Of a DNA stretch of 64,000 bases, positions 26,712-36,101 are shown piece by piece (within the stretch, counting starts at the first letter, position 1; the number at the start of each line of letters is the position of its first letter). The notes beneath the pieces are model-generated. The model was not told where the DNA came from, did not search any database, and was given only the letters and a program-made list of their open reading frames with translations. This stretch comes from CAMYOC01 sp963704875 (GTDB lineage Bacteria > Pseudomonadota > Gammaproteobacteria > Steroidobacterales > XN24): NCBI GenBank assembly GCA_963704875.1, contig CAVPIA010000008.1, positions 930,001 to 994,000 on the forward strand, given 5' to 3'. The translations under genes and the position numbers were made by a program.

Positions 26712-28583
26712 GTGTTGGGGCCGATGCAGGAGTATCCGTTGGCACATCCATCCCCGGTCGTTGCCGAAGACCGATCACCTACACAACTTGCCGTTGATTC
26801 GCTGACAGCGACGGTACAGGGGTGGTCGCCGACCGAGCTGCAGTGGGCCAGCGGCTATCTTGCCGGCCTCGCGGCTGGGCTGGCTGGCGGCGCAGCGGCG
26901 GGCGCCGCACCTGTGGCCGATGTACAGGGGGCTGCCGAGACAAGCGCCCAGACATTATTGAGCATCGTTTACGGTTCTCAGACCGGAAACGGCAAGCAAA
27001 TCGCCGAACGCCTGCAGATAGACGCGGCCAGGGCCGGCATCAGCGCGGAAGCCGTCAGCATGGCCGACTATCCCGGTGCCCGTCTGCGCCGGGATCGCCT
27101 GGTCGTGTTTGTGATCAGCACTCACGGTGACGGCGATCCCCCTGACGACGCGCTGGAGCTGCATCGGTTTCTCGGCGGCCGGCGAGCGACGGGTCTGGCG
27201 TCTCTCCAGTATGCGGTGCTGGGTTTGGGCGACAGCAGTTACCAACATTTTTGCCAGACAGCGCGTGAGTTCGATCAGCGCTTACTGGCGGCCGGCGCAC
27301 AACAGCTCCTGCCCGCCGTGGAATGCGATCTGGATTATGAGGACAGTGCCCGCGCATGGTCCGGGGAGATCCTGGCGCAGGCAAGCCGGATTCTCGGCGT
27401 CACCGCCGAAACAAAGCCCGACCCGCAGGTCTCGACCACCCCCGGGCCGGCGCTTCGCGCTGTACCTCCCGTGCCGCGCTGGACCCGGGAAGCCCCGTTC
27501 GAGTCGGAGCTGTTACTCAAGCAACGCCTGAGCGGCCGCGGCTCGGACAAGATTGTCCAGCACCTGGAGTTGTCGCTGGACGGCGGGCCTTCGTATCTGC
27601 CGGGTGATTCTCTCGGCGTCGTCCACGCCAACCCAAGCTGGATTGTCGAGCCATTGATCGATGCGCTCGGGCTCGATCCTGACGCCACCAATGCGCAGGG
27701 ACAGACGCTGTTGGAGGCGCTTACCCATCACCACGAAATCACCGGTTTGAATCGTCCGCTGTTGGAAGCATGGGCGCTACAGCCCGGAGCCGAAGCGCTG
27801 GCCAGGCATCTCGCCGAAAGCGAGCGCGGCGAGCTCGCTCGCTGGATGAGTCAGCGACAGCTGATCGACATCGTCCGCGAGTACCCGGCACAGTTGAGCG
27901 CCGGGAAACTGCTCGACATCCTGCGCCCGCTCGCACCGCGACTTTATTCGATAGCCTCCGCGCCGGAGTTTGCCCCGGAGGAGGCGCACCTGACGGTGGC
28001 ATTGCTGGAGTACGACGCCTATGGATATCCCCACTGGGGCGCCGCGTCCAGCTGGCTGGCACGGGCACGCGAGGAAAGCGATTCGCTTCGCGTGTATGTC
28101 GAGACCAATGATCGCTTCCGCCTGCCCGCGGATCCGGATGCGCCGGTGATCATGATCGGACCCGGTACCGGAGTCGCTCCGTTCCGCGGTTTCCTGCAGG
28201 CGCGACAGGCGCAGGGGGCCAGCGGCCGCAACTGGCTGTTTTTTGGCGACCGCCGTTTCGGGCAGGATTTTCTGTATCAAACCGAATGGCTGCGCTACCG
28301 GCGCCAGGGGTTGCTCGATCATCTGGACGTCGCGTTCTCCCGCGATCAGGCACAGAAACGCTATGTGCAGCATGTGATGGCCGAGCGTGGCGTCGAATTC
28401 TTTGCCTGGCTGGAGGAAGGCGCTCACGTATACGTCTGTGGCGATGCCAGCCGCATGGCACCGGATGTGGAGCGGACGCTGGGTGAAATCCTGATCGACC
28501 ACGGCAATATGGATGCGGAAAGCGCCGAAGAATACCTGCATGGCTTGAAACGCTCGGGCCGCTACCGGCGCGACGTTTACTGA
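26712..28583 (+). CDS. cysJ: sulfite reductase [NADPH] flavoprotein alpha-component
   Basis: A 623-residue cytoplasmic diflavin reductase. An N-terminal CysJ-like helix (TELQWASGYLAGL) precedes the FMN-binding flavodoxin domain (IVYGSQTGNGKQIAERL; STHGDGDPPDDA). The FAD-binding region (PRLYSIASAPEF) and NADPH-binding region (GPGTGVAPFRGFLQ; VYVCGDASRMAPDVE) follow. It passes NADPH electrons to the haemoprotein CysI for six-electron reduction of sulfite to sulfide. The start is uncertain: GTG 26712, TTG 26715 and ATG 26724 all follow an in-frame stop at 26688, and none has a strong ribosome site. cysI begins eight bases after the stop. Confidence 0.95.
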   Translation: MLGPMQEYPLAHPSPVVAEDRSPTQLAVDSLTATVQGWSPTELQWASGYLAGLAAGLAGGAAAGAAPVADVQGAAETSAQTLLSIVYGSQTGNGKQIAERLQIDAARAGISAEAVSMADYPGARLRRDRLVVFVISTHGDGDPPDDALELHRFLGGRRATGLASLQYAVLGLGDSSYQHFCQTAREFDQRLLAAGAQQLLPAVECDLDYEDSARAWSGEILAQASRILGVTAETKPDPQVSTTPGPALRAVPPVPRWTREAPFESELLLKQRLSGRGSDKIVQHLELSLDGGPSYLPGDSLGVVHANPSWIVEPLIDALGLDPDATNAQGQTLLEALTHHHEITGLNRPLLEAWALQPGAEALARHLAESERGELARWMSQRQLIDIVREYPAQLSAGKLLDILRPLAPRLYSIASAPEFAPEEAHLTVALLEYDAYGYPHWGAASSWLARAREESDSLRVYVETNDRFRLPADPDAPVIMIGPGTGVAPFRGFLQARQAQGASGRNWLFFGDRRFGQDFLYQTEWLRYRRQGLLDHLDVAFSRDQAQKRYVQHVMAERGVEFFAWLEEGAHVYVCGDASRMAPDVERTLGEILIDHGNMDAESAEEYLHGLKRSGRYRRDVY

Positions 28584-28591
28584 AGACCGGG

Positions 28592-30331
28592 ATGCCCATG
28601 AACGGAAACGACAAAACGGTGCTCAGTGAGGTCGAACGCATAAAGACCGCCAGCGGTTTTCTGCGCGGCACCATAGTCGAGGGGCTCAACGATGTGGCAA
28701 CCGGCGCGCTCGCCGAGTCGGACACCCAGCTGACCAAGTTCCATGGCATCTATCAACAGGATGATCGCGATCTGCGCAACGAGCGCCAGCAGCAACGCCT
28801 GGAGCCAGCTTACAGTTTCATGATCCGGGCCCGGGTCCCGGGCGGACGCTGCACTCCTGAGCAATGGCTTGCGATGGACCGACTGGCCCGCGATCAAGCT
28901 AACGGCAGCCTGCGTCTGACAACGCGCCAGGCGTTTCAGCTGCACGGCGTCATCAAGCGCCGCCTGAAGCCGACAATCGCCGCGATCAATCACGCCTTGC
29001 TCGACACTTTGGCGGCCTGCGGTGATGTGAACCGGAATGTTATGTGCAGCCCGAATCCGGACCTGTCGACGCTGCATGAAGAGACCCTGAGCTGGGCGCA
29101 GAGGATCAGCGATCACCTGACACCGCGAACTACCGCCTACCACGACATATGGCTTGATGGCGAACGCATGCCGCTGCCGGGCGCAAGCCAGGACGATACG
29201 GAGCCGGTCTACGGGGCGACCTACCTGCCACGCAAATTCAAGATCGGCATTGCCACTCCGCCGGCCAATGACGTTGACGTCTTCTCCCAGGATCTGGGGT
29301 TGATCGCGATCACAGACCAGGGGCGTTTGATCGGATTCAATGTGCTTGTCGGTGGTGGCATGGGCGTAAGTCATGGCGAACCCGCGACCTATCCCCGAAT
29401 CGCGGATGAGATCGGATTCTGTACTCCGGATCAGGTTCTGGATGTCGCCGAGAAAGTTGTCACGGTACAGCGTGACTTCGGCAATCGATCTGACCGCAAA
29501 CAGGCGAGGCTGAAATATACGATCGACGCCCACGGTCTTGAGTGGTTCCGTGGCGAGCTTGGGTCGCGTTTGAATCAGCCGCTGCAGAGTGCGAGGCCCT
29601 ACCGGTTCCTGACTTCCGGCGACGCGCTTGGCTGGAGCCAGGGCCAGGACCAGCGCTGGCACCTGGCTCTGCAGGTGCCAGCCGGCCGTGTGGTCGACAG
29701 CCAGGACCTGCTATTAATGAGCGGGCTGCGGGCGATTGCCAGCGCCCTCGCCGAATTGCAGCAGGGCACATTCCTTCTGACACCGAATCAGAATCTGATT
29801 ATCAGCGGCATCACGGAGAACAATCGCACGCGCATCGCCCAGCTGGCCAGCGACTATGGCCTGTTGCCGGACCAGGCAGCCTCGGCCATGCGCCGCGGAG
29901 CGCTGGCGTGCGTTGCCTTCCCGACATGTGGCCTCGCTATGGCCGAGAGCGAACGCTATTTGCCGCAGCTCCTCGCGCGCATTGAACCGATGCTGTCGCG
30001 TCATGGCCTGACAGAGTCGCCGATTACCTTGCGCATTACCGGCTGCCCAAACGGTTGCGCCCGCCCCTATCTGGCCGAGATCGGACTGGTCGGCAAAGCG
30101 CCCGGACGATACAACCTTTATCTCGGCGCAAGCAATATCGGTGACCGGCTCAGTCAGCCTTATCTGCAAAACGCAGATGAATCGACGATCCTCGAAGCGC
30201 TTGACGATCTGTTCGGCAATTATTCACGCCAGCGGCACCCGGGTGAGCATTTTGGCGACTTCCTGTTGCGCGCAGGCATTGCCGGAGCTGTTCGCAGCAG
30301 CTATCACGATTTTCCGGAGAATCGCTTGTGA
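28592..30331 (+). CDS. cysI: sulfite reductase [NADPH] haemoprotein beta-component
   Basis: A 579-residue haemoprotein with two ferredoxin-like nitrite/sulfite reductase halves. The cysteine ligands of the coupled [4Fe-4S]-sirohaem centre are in FPTCGLAMAES with the preceding Cys, and in TGCPNGCARPYLAEI. The opening (KTASGFLRGTIVEGLND) and LTTRQAFQLHGVIKRRLKP are CysI hallmarks. It reduces sulfite to sulfide with electrons from CysJ. Sirohaem for it can be made by cysG, also in this window. The stop overlaps the GTG start of cysH. Confidence 0.96.
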   Translation: MPMNGNDKTVLSEVERIKTASGFLRGTIVEGLNDVATGALAESDTQLTKFHGIYQQDDRDLRNERQQQRLEPAYSFMIRARVPGGRCTPEQWLAMDRLARDQANGSLRLTTRQAFQLHGVIKRRLKPTIAAINHALLDTLAACGDVNRNVMCSPNPDLSTLHEETLSWAQRISDHLTPRTTAYHDIWLDGERMPLPGASQDDTEPVYGATYLPRKFKIGIATPPANDVDVFSQDLGLIAITDQGRLIGFNVLVGGGMGVSHGEPATYPRIADEIGFCTPDQVLDVAEKVVTVQRDFGNRSDRKQARLKYTIDAHGLEWFRGELGSRLNQPLQSARPYRFLTSGDALGWSQGQDQRWHLALQVPAGRVVDSQDLLLMSGLRAIASALAELQQGTFLLTPNQNLIISGITENNRTRIAQLASDYGLLPDQAASAMRRGALACVAFPTCGLAMAESERYLPQLLARIEPMLSRHGLTESPITLRITGCPNGCARPYLAEIGLVGKAPGRYNLYLGASNIGDRLSQPYLQNADESTILEALDDLFGNYSRQRHPGEHFGDFLLRAGIAGAVRSSYHDFPENRL

Positions 30332-31164
30332 ACGCGCCGGGAACGATGCTCGACGAGACCGGCTCGGAACTGGCGGCACTCGCTACAGCCAATGCGACGC
30401 TCGCGGAGATGCCGGCCGAGTCGCGGATTAGCTGGGCGCTGCAAACACTGCCCGGAATTCCGCTGCTGAGCTCAAGCTTCGGCGCGCAATCTGCGGTCAG
30501 CCTGCACCTGATCACCCGGCTGCGTCCCGAGATCCCGGTCGTGTTGATCGATACCGGTTATTTGTTCCCGGAGACCTATCGCTTTGTCGAACAATTGACC
30601 GCACGATTGCAGCTCGATCTGAGGGTCTATCGGAGTCTGCGCAGTCCGGCATGGCAGGAAGCGGCAGAGGGTCAGCGCTGGAACCAGGGCATCGATGGAC
30701 TGGAAGCCTACAACCACGAAAACAAGGTCGAGCCCATGCAACGGGCGCTGAGCGAACTTGGCGCCGGCATCTGGTTCGCGGGGCTAAGACGCGATCAATC
30801 CGCCAGCCGACACGGGCTTGACTATATCCAACGCCACGATGGGATCTGGAAAGTGCATGCGATTGCAGACTGGACTGACCGCGATGTCTACAAGTATCTG
30901 CAGCGCCATGACTTGCCGTATCACCCATTGTGGGACGCCGGCTATGTGTCCATCGGGGATGTGCACACCACCCGGCCATTGAGCGAAGTTGACGATCCGG
31001 AGGACACCCGGTTCTTCGGTCTGAAGCGGGAATGCGGTCTGCACGAAGCCGGCTTGCCGTCCGCACCCACGGACGAATCGATCGCGGGCCCGGGCCCGAG
31101 CCCGCGATCAGGCTCGGGGCTGCCATCGACCGACATATCCCGCGACGTCAGCGCGCTCGCCTAA
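30328..31164 (+). CDS. cysH: phosphoadenylyl-sulfate (PAPS) reductase
   Basis: A 278-residue PP-loop enzyme. SSSFGAQSAV (48-57) is the nucleotide-binding loop, and the catalytic Cys236 lies in the C-terminal KRECGLHE motif. The paired cysteines that hold a [4Fe-4S] cluster in APS reductases are absent, so PAPS rather than APS is the likely substrate. It yields sulfite with thioredoxin or glutaredoxin as donor. The GTG start overlaps the cysI stop and has GGAG eight bases upstream. The last 35 residues (PSAPTDESIAGPG...) are a low-complexity extension beyond the usual family end near 245 residues. Confidence 0.95.
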   Translation: MNAPGTMLDETGSELAALATANATLAEMPAESRISWALQTLPGIPLLSSSFGAQSAVSLHLITRLRPEIPVVLIDTGYLFPETYRFVEQLTARLQLDLRVYRSLRSPAWQEAAEGQRWNQGIDGLEAYNHENKVEPMQRALSELGAGIWFAGLRRDQSASRHGLDYIQRHDGIWKVHAIADWTDRDVYKYLQRHDLPYHPLWDAGYVSIGDVHTTRPLSEVDDPEDTRFFGLKRECGLHEAGLPSAPTDESIAGPGPSPRSGSGLPSTDISRDVSALA

Positions 31165-31168
31165 GACG

Positions 31169-32179
31169 CTATTCGGCGTTAGCAATGATTTCCGCGCAGG
31201 GCCCCTTCAACGGCAGACGGATGCTCTCGAACATCTGATCGACTGACGCCTGGTCGTCATGAACCAGCGTATCTCTGACCGTTCGCGGATCCAGATGGTC
31301 GGCGAACAACTCGATAAAGTCATACATGTAGCGACGCAGGATCAGATCCCGGCGAAAGCCAAGCCAGGTCGTACAACGCGGAAACAGGCCTGATGCATCC
31401 AGCGCGATCAGGCCGTCCTCGCCTCTACGACCGTGAGCCATGCTTGCAACGATGCCGATACCCAGACCCATACGCACATAGGTTTTGATCACATCAGCGT
31501 CTCTGGCTGTAAACACCACTTCGGGCTCCAGACCGCGTTCCCGGAAGGCCCGCTTCAGGGTCGACTCGCCGGCGAAACTGAATACGTATGTGACCAGCGG
31601 GAAACGGGCCAGATCCTCGAGCGACGGTGGGCGGTCCAGGGTTGCGAGCTCGTGGGCTTCCGGCACCAGAACGACACGATCCCAGTGATAGCAAGGGAGC
31701 AGCACCAGTTCGGGGAATCGCTGGCGGGATTCCGAAGCGATGGCGAAGTCGATCTGGCGCTTGTCCATCATTTCCGCCAGCTGCTCCGAAGTCCCCTGAT
31801 GCAGATCCAGGGTGATATCAGGATAGCGCTCGCGGAATCGACCGATCACGTCGGGTAACACATAACGAGCCTGGGTGTGGGTGGTGCCGATCGACAGACG
31901 GCCGCTGGCCTCTTCGTATATCTGCGGGGATAGTCCGCGAATCCCTTCGACTTCCCGCAGTATCCGCGACGCCCGACGCACCACCTCTGCGCCCTCCTCG
32001 GTGATATCCGCCAGGCTGCGGCCCTTGCGCACGAACAGGCTCAGACCCAGCTCCTGCTCCAACAGCTTTATCTGCTTGCTGACACCTGGTTGTGAGGTAT
32101 GCAGACGTTCCGCGGCCGCGGTGATGTTGAGGCCGTTGTCGACGACTGCCACCAGGTATCTGAGTTGCTGCAGCTTCAT
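31169..32179 (-). CDS. cysB: CysB-type LysR family regulator
   Basis: A 336-residue LysR regulator. The start MKLQQLRYLVAVVDNGLN and the helix-turn-helix LHTSQPGVSKQIKLLEQELG are almost those of CysB/Cbl. A substrate-binding effector domain follows (GTTHTQARYVLPDVIGRFRE; MGLGIGIVASMA). CysB activates sulfate-assimilation genes in response to N-acetylserine or related signals. Its gene is convergent with cysJIH, only four bases from the cysH stop. The ATG at 32179 is chosen over an upstream one that adds 15 unrelated residues. Confidence 0.9.
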   Translation of the reverse strand: MKLQQLRYLVAVVDNGLNITAAAERLHTSQPGVSKQIKLLEQELGLSLFVRKGRSLADITEEGAEVVRRASRILREVEGIRGLSPQIYEEASGRLSIGTTHTQARYVLPDVIGRFRERYPDITLDLHQGTSEQLAEMMDKRQIDFAIASESRQRFPELVLLPCYHWDRVVLVPEAHELATLDRPPSLEDLARFPLVTYVFSFAGESTLKRAFRERGLEPEVVFTARDADVIKTYVRMGLGIGIVASMAHGRRGEDGLIALDASGLFPRCTTWLGFRRDLILRRYMYDFIELFADHLDPRTVRDTLVHDDQASVDQMFESIRLPLKGPCAEIIANAE

Positions 32180-32615
32180 CTGCTCGGTGTCCTCATCGAT
32201 GCGCTTCGATTCTGGCTCACACAAGTCCAGAGCGCGAATTGGCTTGGGTATCGAGGTCGCCGATCCGGTCGCGACCCAACTGCCAAGACCTATCTGTTAA
32301 ATAGACAAAAAAGCCACCTGCGCTCTTCGCGCGGTGGCTCGATGGCTGATAGTCCTTGCTGGTTCCGTTTCGGTCCGCTCAGACCTCGCGATTCCGCACC
32401 GCCACCGTGCCGGTTATGTCACTTCGACAACAACACATAGGGCTATGGACAGCGCGGATGGAAAACAAGTTCATGCGTCTGTTTGTATCAGGCACCAGCA
32501 AACACGGTCAAGCGGGCTCATATAACGAAATCGCATGAATCCAGTCGAAACCATTATTTCCAGCCTATCCATCTTGCCACCTATGCTCGTACCTGGTTAC
32601 CAGCGAGAGGCCGAA
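32180..32615. other. divergent region between cysB and cysG
   Basis: This 436-bp region has no convincing gene. A frame running upstream of cysG into 32535 is open, but its first 27 codons do not resemble CysG. The main structure is the minus-strand terminator at 32307-32339, listed separately. A TATAAC element near 32522-32527 could be the -10 box of the cysG promoter, but no good -35 box is spaced from it. Confidence 0.45.
32307..32339 (-). terminator. intrinsic terminator hairpin pointing towards cysB
   Basis: On the minus strand, AGCCACC at the 5' side pairs with GGTGGCT across 32312-32339, with an inner GCGC/GCGC pairing. The stem is followed by a run of six T (A on the plus strand, 32307-32312). 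This is a convincing rho-independent terminator on the cysB strand, about 130 bases before the cysB start codon. It may be an attenuator in the cysB leader or may end a small RNA started further upstream. Confidence 0.75.
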
Positions 32616-34058
32616 ATGCGCTATTTCCCCATCTTTGTTGATCTGCGTGAGCGACCGTGCCTGCTGGTAGGGGGTGGCGAAGTCGCTCTGCGCAAGGCGC
32701 GCCTGCTTCTTGGCGCCGGTGCCCGCCTGTCGGTCTGCGCGCCATGGCTCCACCGGGAGTTCGCCGATCTCGATTACCCCGGCCAGATCACGCATCTGAG
32801 GACGGAGTTCGAGCCGGGCATGCTGACCGGACACTCCCTGGTCGTGGCGGCAACCGACGATCCCGCGATCAACGCCTGCGTTTCAAAGTCAGCGCAGACC
32901 GCGGGCATTCTGGTCAATGTCGTTGATGATCCGGTTAAATGCAGCTTTATTACACCCGCTATCGTCGACCGCTCACCGGTCATCGTGGCGATATCCAGCG
33001 GCGGCACGGCGCCAGTGCTTGCGCGACGGATCCGGGGCTGGCTGGAGTCACGACTACCCCGGCGTCTGGGCGAACTGGCCAGGCTGGCGGGCGAATTACG
33101 CACGCAAGCAAAGTCCCGTTTGGGTTCATTGCGTGCGCGGCGGCGCTTGTGGGAACACTTGCTCGAGGGTGAGTTCGCGCGCTTAGTGCTGGCGGGTGGT
33201 GACAAAAAAGGCGCAATAGAACAGTTCCACCGTGAGCTGGATGCCGCCGCCGCAGCTGGATTGTCGAAGCAAGGACGGGTCTCTATCGTCGGAGCGGGGC
33301 CCGGCGATCCGGCGCTACTGACCATCAGAGCGCTGCAGTTGCTGAATGAGGCGGACGTGATCCTGCATGACCGGCTTGTCTCTCCCGAGATTCTGGACCT
33401 GGCCAGGCGGGACGCCGAAAGAGTGCCGGTCGGCAAGGCGCCTGGTGGACCAGCGACCTCGCAACAGGAAATCCACCGGCAGATGATCGAATTCGCAAGC
33501 GCCGGCCAGCATGTCGTGCGACTCAAGGGGGGAGACCCGTTTGTGTTTGGGCGCGGCGGCGAGGAAGTTCTCGCGCTGCGAGAGGCTGGTATCGCCCACG
33601 AGATCATTCCGGGAATCACAGCGGCGCTGGGGTGCGCCGCGGCCACTGCGCTGCCATTGACTCATCGGGGTAGCGCAAGAGCCTTGACCCTGTTGACCGC
33701 CCACGACGACGCCACCGTCGACGCCATCGACTGGCGGGGTCTGAGCCGTCCCGGACAAACCCTGGTGTTCTACATGGGCCTTGGGCGGGCTGGCCGAATT
33801 CAGGCTCGCCTGCTGCAGCACGGCAGGAGCACGTCGACGCCAGTTGCTATTATCCAGAACGGCACGACGCCGGGCCAGAAGACGGTGACTGGCGAGCTAG
33901 GGGAACTTTCCACCCTGATAGACGACCATCATATTGGCGCCCCGGCGTTGATCGTCGTCGGGGAGACAGCCGCACTGGCGACCGGAACGGCGTCAGTGGG
34001 GGATAAGCAGACGGCAACCGACAACGATATCTGGAGCCAGCTTGCATTGGCCGGATGA
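32616..34058 (+). CDS. cysG: sirohaem synthase, trifunctional
   Basis: A 480-residue fusion. The N-terminal half is the precorrin-2 dehydrogenase/ferrochelatase part (FPIFVDLRERPCLLVGGGEVALRKARLL). The C-terminal half is the uroporphyrinogen-III methyltransferase (SIVGAGPGDPALLTIRALQLL; VVRLKGGDPFVFGRGGEE; HEIIPGITAALG). Together they turn uroporphyrinogen III into sirohaem, the cofactor of CysI encoded nearby. The ATG at 32616 is chosen because GAGAGG lies just upstream and the protein then begins at the conserved MRYFPIF. Cysteine synthase follows 32 bp downstream, probably in the same operon. Confidence 0.95.
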   Translation: MRYFPIFVDLRERPCLLVGGGEVALRKARLLLGAGARLSVCAPWLHREFADLDYPGQITHLRTEFEPGMLTGHSLVVAATDDPAINACVSKSAQTAGILVNVVDDPVKCSFITPAIVDRSPVIVAISSGGTAPVLARRIRGWLESRLPRRLGELARLAGELRTQAKSRLGSLRARRRLWEHLLEGEFARLVLAGGDKKGAIEQFHRELDAAAAAGLSKQGRVSIVGAGPGDPALLTIRALQLLNEADVILHDRLVSPEILDLARRDAERVPVGKAPGGPATSQQEIHRQMIEFASAGQHVVRLKGGDPFVFGRGGEEVLALREAGIAHEIIPGITAALGCAAATALPLTHRGSARALTLLTAHDDATVDAIDWRGLSRPGQTLVFYMGLGRAGRIQARLLQHGRSTSTPVAIIQNGTTPGQKTVTGELGELSTLIDDHHIGAPALIVVGETAALATGTASVGDKQTATDNDIWSQLALAG

Positions 34059-34090
34059 ACACCCAGCATGCCTGGTAAGGAAACAAAAAA

Positions 34091-35047
34091 ATGATTTATG
34101 ACAGCATCCTCGACACCATTGGGTCGACGCCAGTAGTGCGTCTGAACCGCATCGGCCCGGATCATGTGGACATGTTCGTCAAGGCGGAGTTCTTCAATCC
34201 GATGTCATCGGTGAAGGATCGACTCGCGCTGGGCATCATCCTCGACGCAGAGAAACGAGGCACGCTGAAACCGGGTCAGACAGTGATCGAGGCCACGTCG
34301 GGTAATACCGGCATCGCGTTGGCCATGGTTTGCGCGGCGCGTGGGTATCCGTTTGTCGCGGTCATGGCGGATAGCTTCTCCATCGAACGCCGGCGGCTGA
34401 TGAAAGCGCTGGGCGCCAAACTGCTGCTGACTCCGGCCGCCGATCGTGCCAGCGGCATGGTGCGGCTGACCGAGGAATTGGCCGCCAAGCACGGCTGGTT
34501 TCTCGCTCGCCAGTTCGAGAATGAGGCGAACCCCGCCTACCACCGGAACACAACCGGGCCTGAGATCCTGAGGGATTTCGCGAATCGTCGGCTGGACTTC
34601 TGGGTCTCAGGCTGGGGCACGGGTGGCACACTCACAGGCGCAGGTGAAATGCTGAAGCTCGCCCGGCCTGATATCAAGGTCGTCGCAACCGAACCGGCGG
34701 GCGCCGCGATGCTCTCGGGTGACCCATGGCAGCCGCACAAGATCCAGGGCTGGACCCCGGACTTTGTTCCGGCCGTGCTGAACCGGGATATCGCGGACGA
34801 GGTGGTGCTGGTGACGGATGAAGAGGCCATTTCCACCTCCCGCGATCTGGCGAGGCGCGAAGGCATCTTCACCGGGATTTCCGGGGGCGGCACTGTTGCG
34901 GCTGCGCTCAAGGTCGCGGCCAAGGCCGAGAAGGGTGCGGTGCTGTTGGCAATGCTGCCGGACACCGGCGAACGTTACCTGAGCACGCCGCTGTTGGCGG
35001 ATGTGGATGAAACCTCCGATGACGAGTGGCTGGCCTCCCTGGGTTAG
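34091..35047 (+). CDS. cysK: cysteine synthase (O-acetylserine sulfhydrylase)
   Basis: A 318-residue PLP enzyme. The PLP lysine is in NPMSSVKDR, the phosphate or asparagine loop is TSGNTGIALAMV, and the C-terminal PLP-binding element is GWGTGGTLTGAG. It makes cysteine from O-acetylserine and sulfide, closing the sulfate-assimilation route started by cysHJI. Sequence details (AEKRGTLKPGQ; NTTGPEI) are closer to CysK than CysM, but the exact subtype is not certain. It follows cysG with a short gap and an A-rich ribosome site (AAGGAAAC). Confidence 0.92.
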   Translation: MIYDSILDTIGSTPVVRLNRIGPDHVDMFVKAEFFNPMSSVKDRLALGIILDAEKRGTLKPGQTVIEATSGNTGIALAMVCAARGYPFVAVMADSFSIERRRLMKALGAKLLLTPAADRASGMVRLTEELAAKHGWFLARQFENEANPAYHRNTTGPEILRDFANRRLDFWVSGWGTGGTLTGAGEMLKLARPDIKVVATEPAGAAMLSGDPWQPHKIQGWTPDFVPAVLNRDIADEVVLVTDEEAISTSRDLARREGIFTGISGGGTVAAALKVAAKAEKGAVLLAMLPDTGERYLSTPLLADVDETSDDEWLASLG

Positions 35048-35276
35048 CGCGACCCAATAGCGCAAACCAATAGCGCAATCCAATACTGCAAAGCTGTCGG
35101 GTGGCTCGCCGGAGCAGCAGGAACATCCCGGCATTCATTGACGAACGGGAGCGGACTGAATGGGAAAGGCGGACCCCGGTCCGCTGACTGATTTGGGCCC
35201 GCCAGCGAATGTCCGGCGCAATGATCTTTGCTCACGTGAACGCCGGGCCATCCGCTCCGACTCGGCTCCGAGCTCG
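35048..35276. repeat. intergenic tandem repeat (3 x 13 bp) and hairpin after cysK
   Basis: Three 13-bp units lie at 35054-35092; the first is CCAATAGCGCAAA, the second differs by one base and the third by two. A 7-bp GC-rich hairpin (GCGGACC, loop CC) lies at 35169-35184 without a T run. The rest holds no gene that I can support. The region separates cysK from the convergent PGPGW gene. Confidence 0.8.
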
Positions 35277-35522
35277 CTAATTGCTGTCCTTAAGCCGCAT
35301 TCGGCGCTGTTGTTCACTGATGCGCTGCCGGACCTTGGTCAGGAAACGCTTGGCCCATGCGAACTCCAGGCTCAGCACCGCCAAGCCTGCCGGAATAACG
35401 ATGATGGCGGGACCCGGCAGGAAAATCATCGCCACGCCTGCCAGCACCAGCGACATCCCGACGACGAATATCACCAGACGCCGCGCCTGGCGATAGGTGA
35501 CGTCAATCAGAGCCTTGAACAT
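35277..35522 (-). CDS. small PGPGW-type transmembrane protein
   Basis: An 81-residue protein. A first membrane helix (LVIFVVGMSLVLAGVAMIFL) runs straight into the PGPA turn and a second hydrophobic helix (IIVIPAGLAVLSLEFAWA), followed by a basic tail. This is the layout of the PGPGW family of small inner-membrane proteins, whose role is unknown. The internal ATG at 35522 is chosen because the upstream extension of the frame is not hydrophobic and overlaps the lipoprotein gene on the other strand. No strong ribosome site is visible. Confidence 0.72.
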   Translation of the reverse strand: MFKALIDVTYRQARRLVIFVVGMSLVLAGVAMIFLPGPAIIVIPAGLAVLSLEFAWAKRFLTKVRQRISEQQRRMRLKDSN

Positions 35523-35671
35523 ATGCGGATCCGTAACAACGATGAGAGGGGAACAGCTGCTGCCTTCAGCTTCTGTATCATTCTGTCTGCCGCGGGCAGA
35601 CGCGACAAGCCCGCGATCCACTGGGGCGATCACAGCCTTACTGATATGATCGCATCTGAGGTGGGAATAGA

Positions 35672-36070
35672 ATGAATATGAGATCTCGCGCGACTTTGAT
35701 CGTCGGCTGTCTGCTGCTGACGGCTTGTCTGTCCGCACGCCCCTGGTACGAGAAAGAACTCAAGGCCTGGATCGGTGCGCCGGTGAGCGAACTTGAGAAT
35801 GCCTGGGGGCCACCCACGCGCACGATAATCGGCAAATCCGGGCTCCCGGAGATGGTCTATCAAAGCACCACCTACCGGGATGACCAGGAAGACGTAAAGC
35901 GGGACCCGAATCTGCTGTTGTCGGATCGGCCTCCCTCTCCCCGCCCGCAGATAGATGAACTCGATTGTGATATGAACTTCCTGATCAAGGACGACATCGT
36001 TGTCGACGTCAGTCACGAGGGCGCCGGTTGCCAGGTCATCCCGCGCCCGGGCAAATCACCGCGTTCCTGA
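35672..36070 (+). CDS. hypothetical lipoprotein
   Basis: A 132-residue protein with a canonical lipoprotein signal (LIVGCLLLTAC, Cys19). The mature part begins with WYEKELKAWIGAPVSELENAWGPPTR, which resembles the short SmpA/OmlA-like fold of small lipoproteins with a W-G-x-P motif. Two further Cys residues (LDCDMNF and GAGCQV) could form a disulfide. It stands alone between two minus-strand genes. Confidence 0.75.
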   Translation: MNMRSRATLIVGCLLLTACLSARPWYEKELKAWIGAPVSELENAWGPPTRTIIGKSGLPEMVYQSTTYRDDQEDVKRDPNLLLSDRPPSPRPQIDELDCDMNFLIKDDIVVDVSHEGAGCQVIPRPGKSPRS

Positions 36071-36101
36071 TAACGTCAGGTAACAAGGTCAGGCGATAAG
36101 C

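Noticed and set aside
28577..29662. 361-codon minus-strand frame across cysI
   Set aside because: cysI is unmistakable on the plus strand; the antisense frame has no recognisable features.
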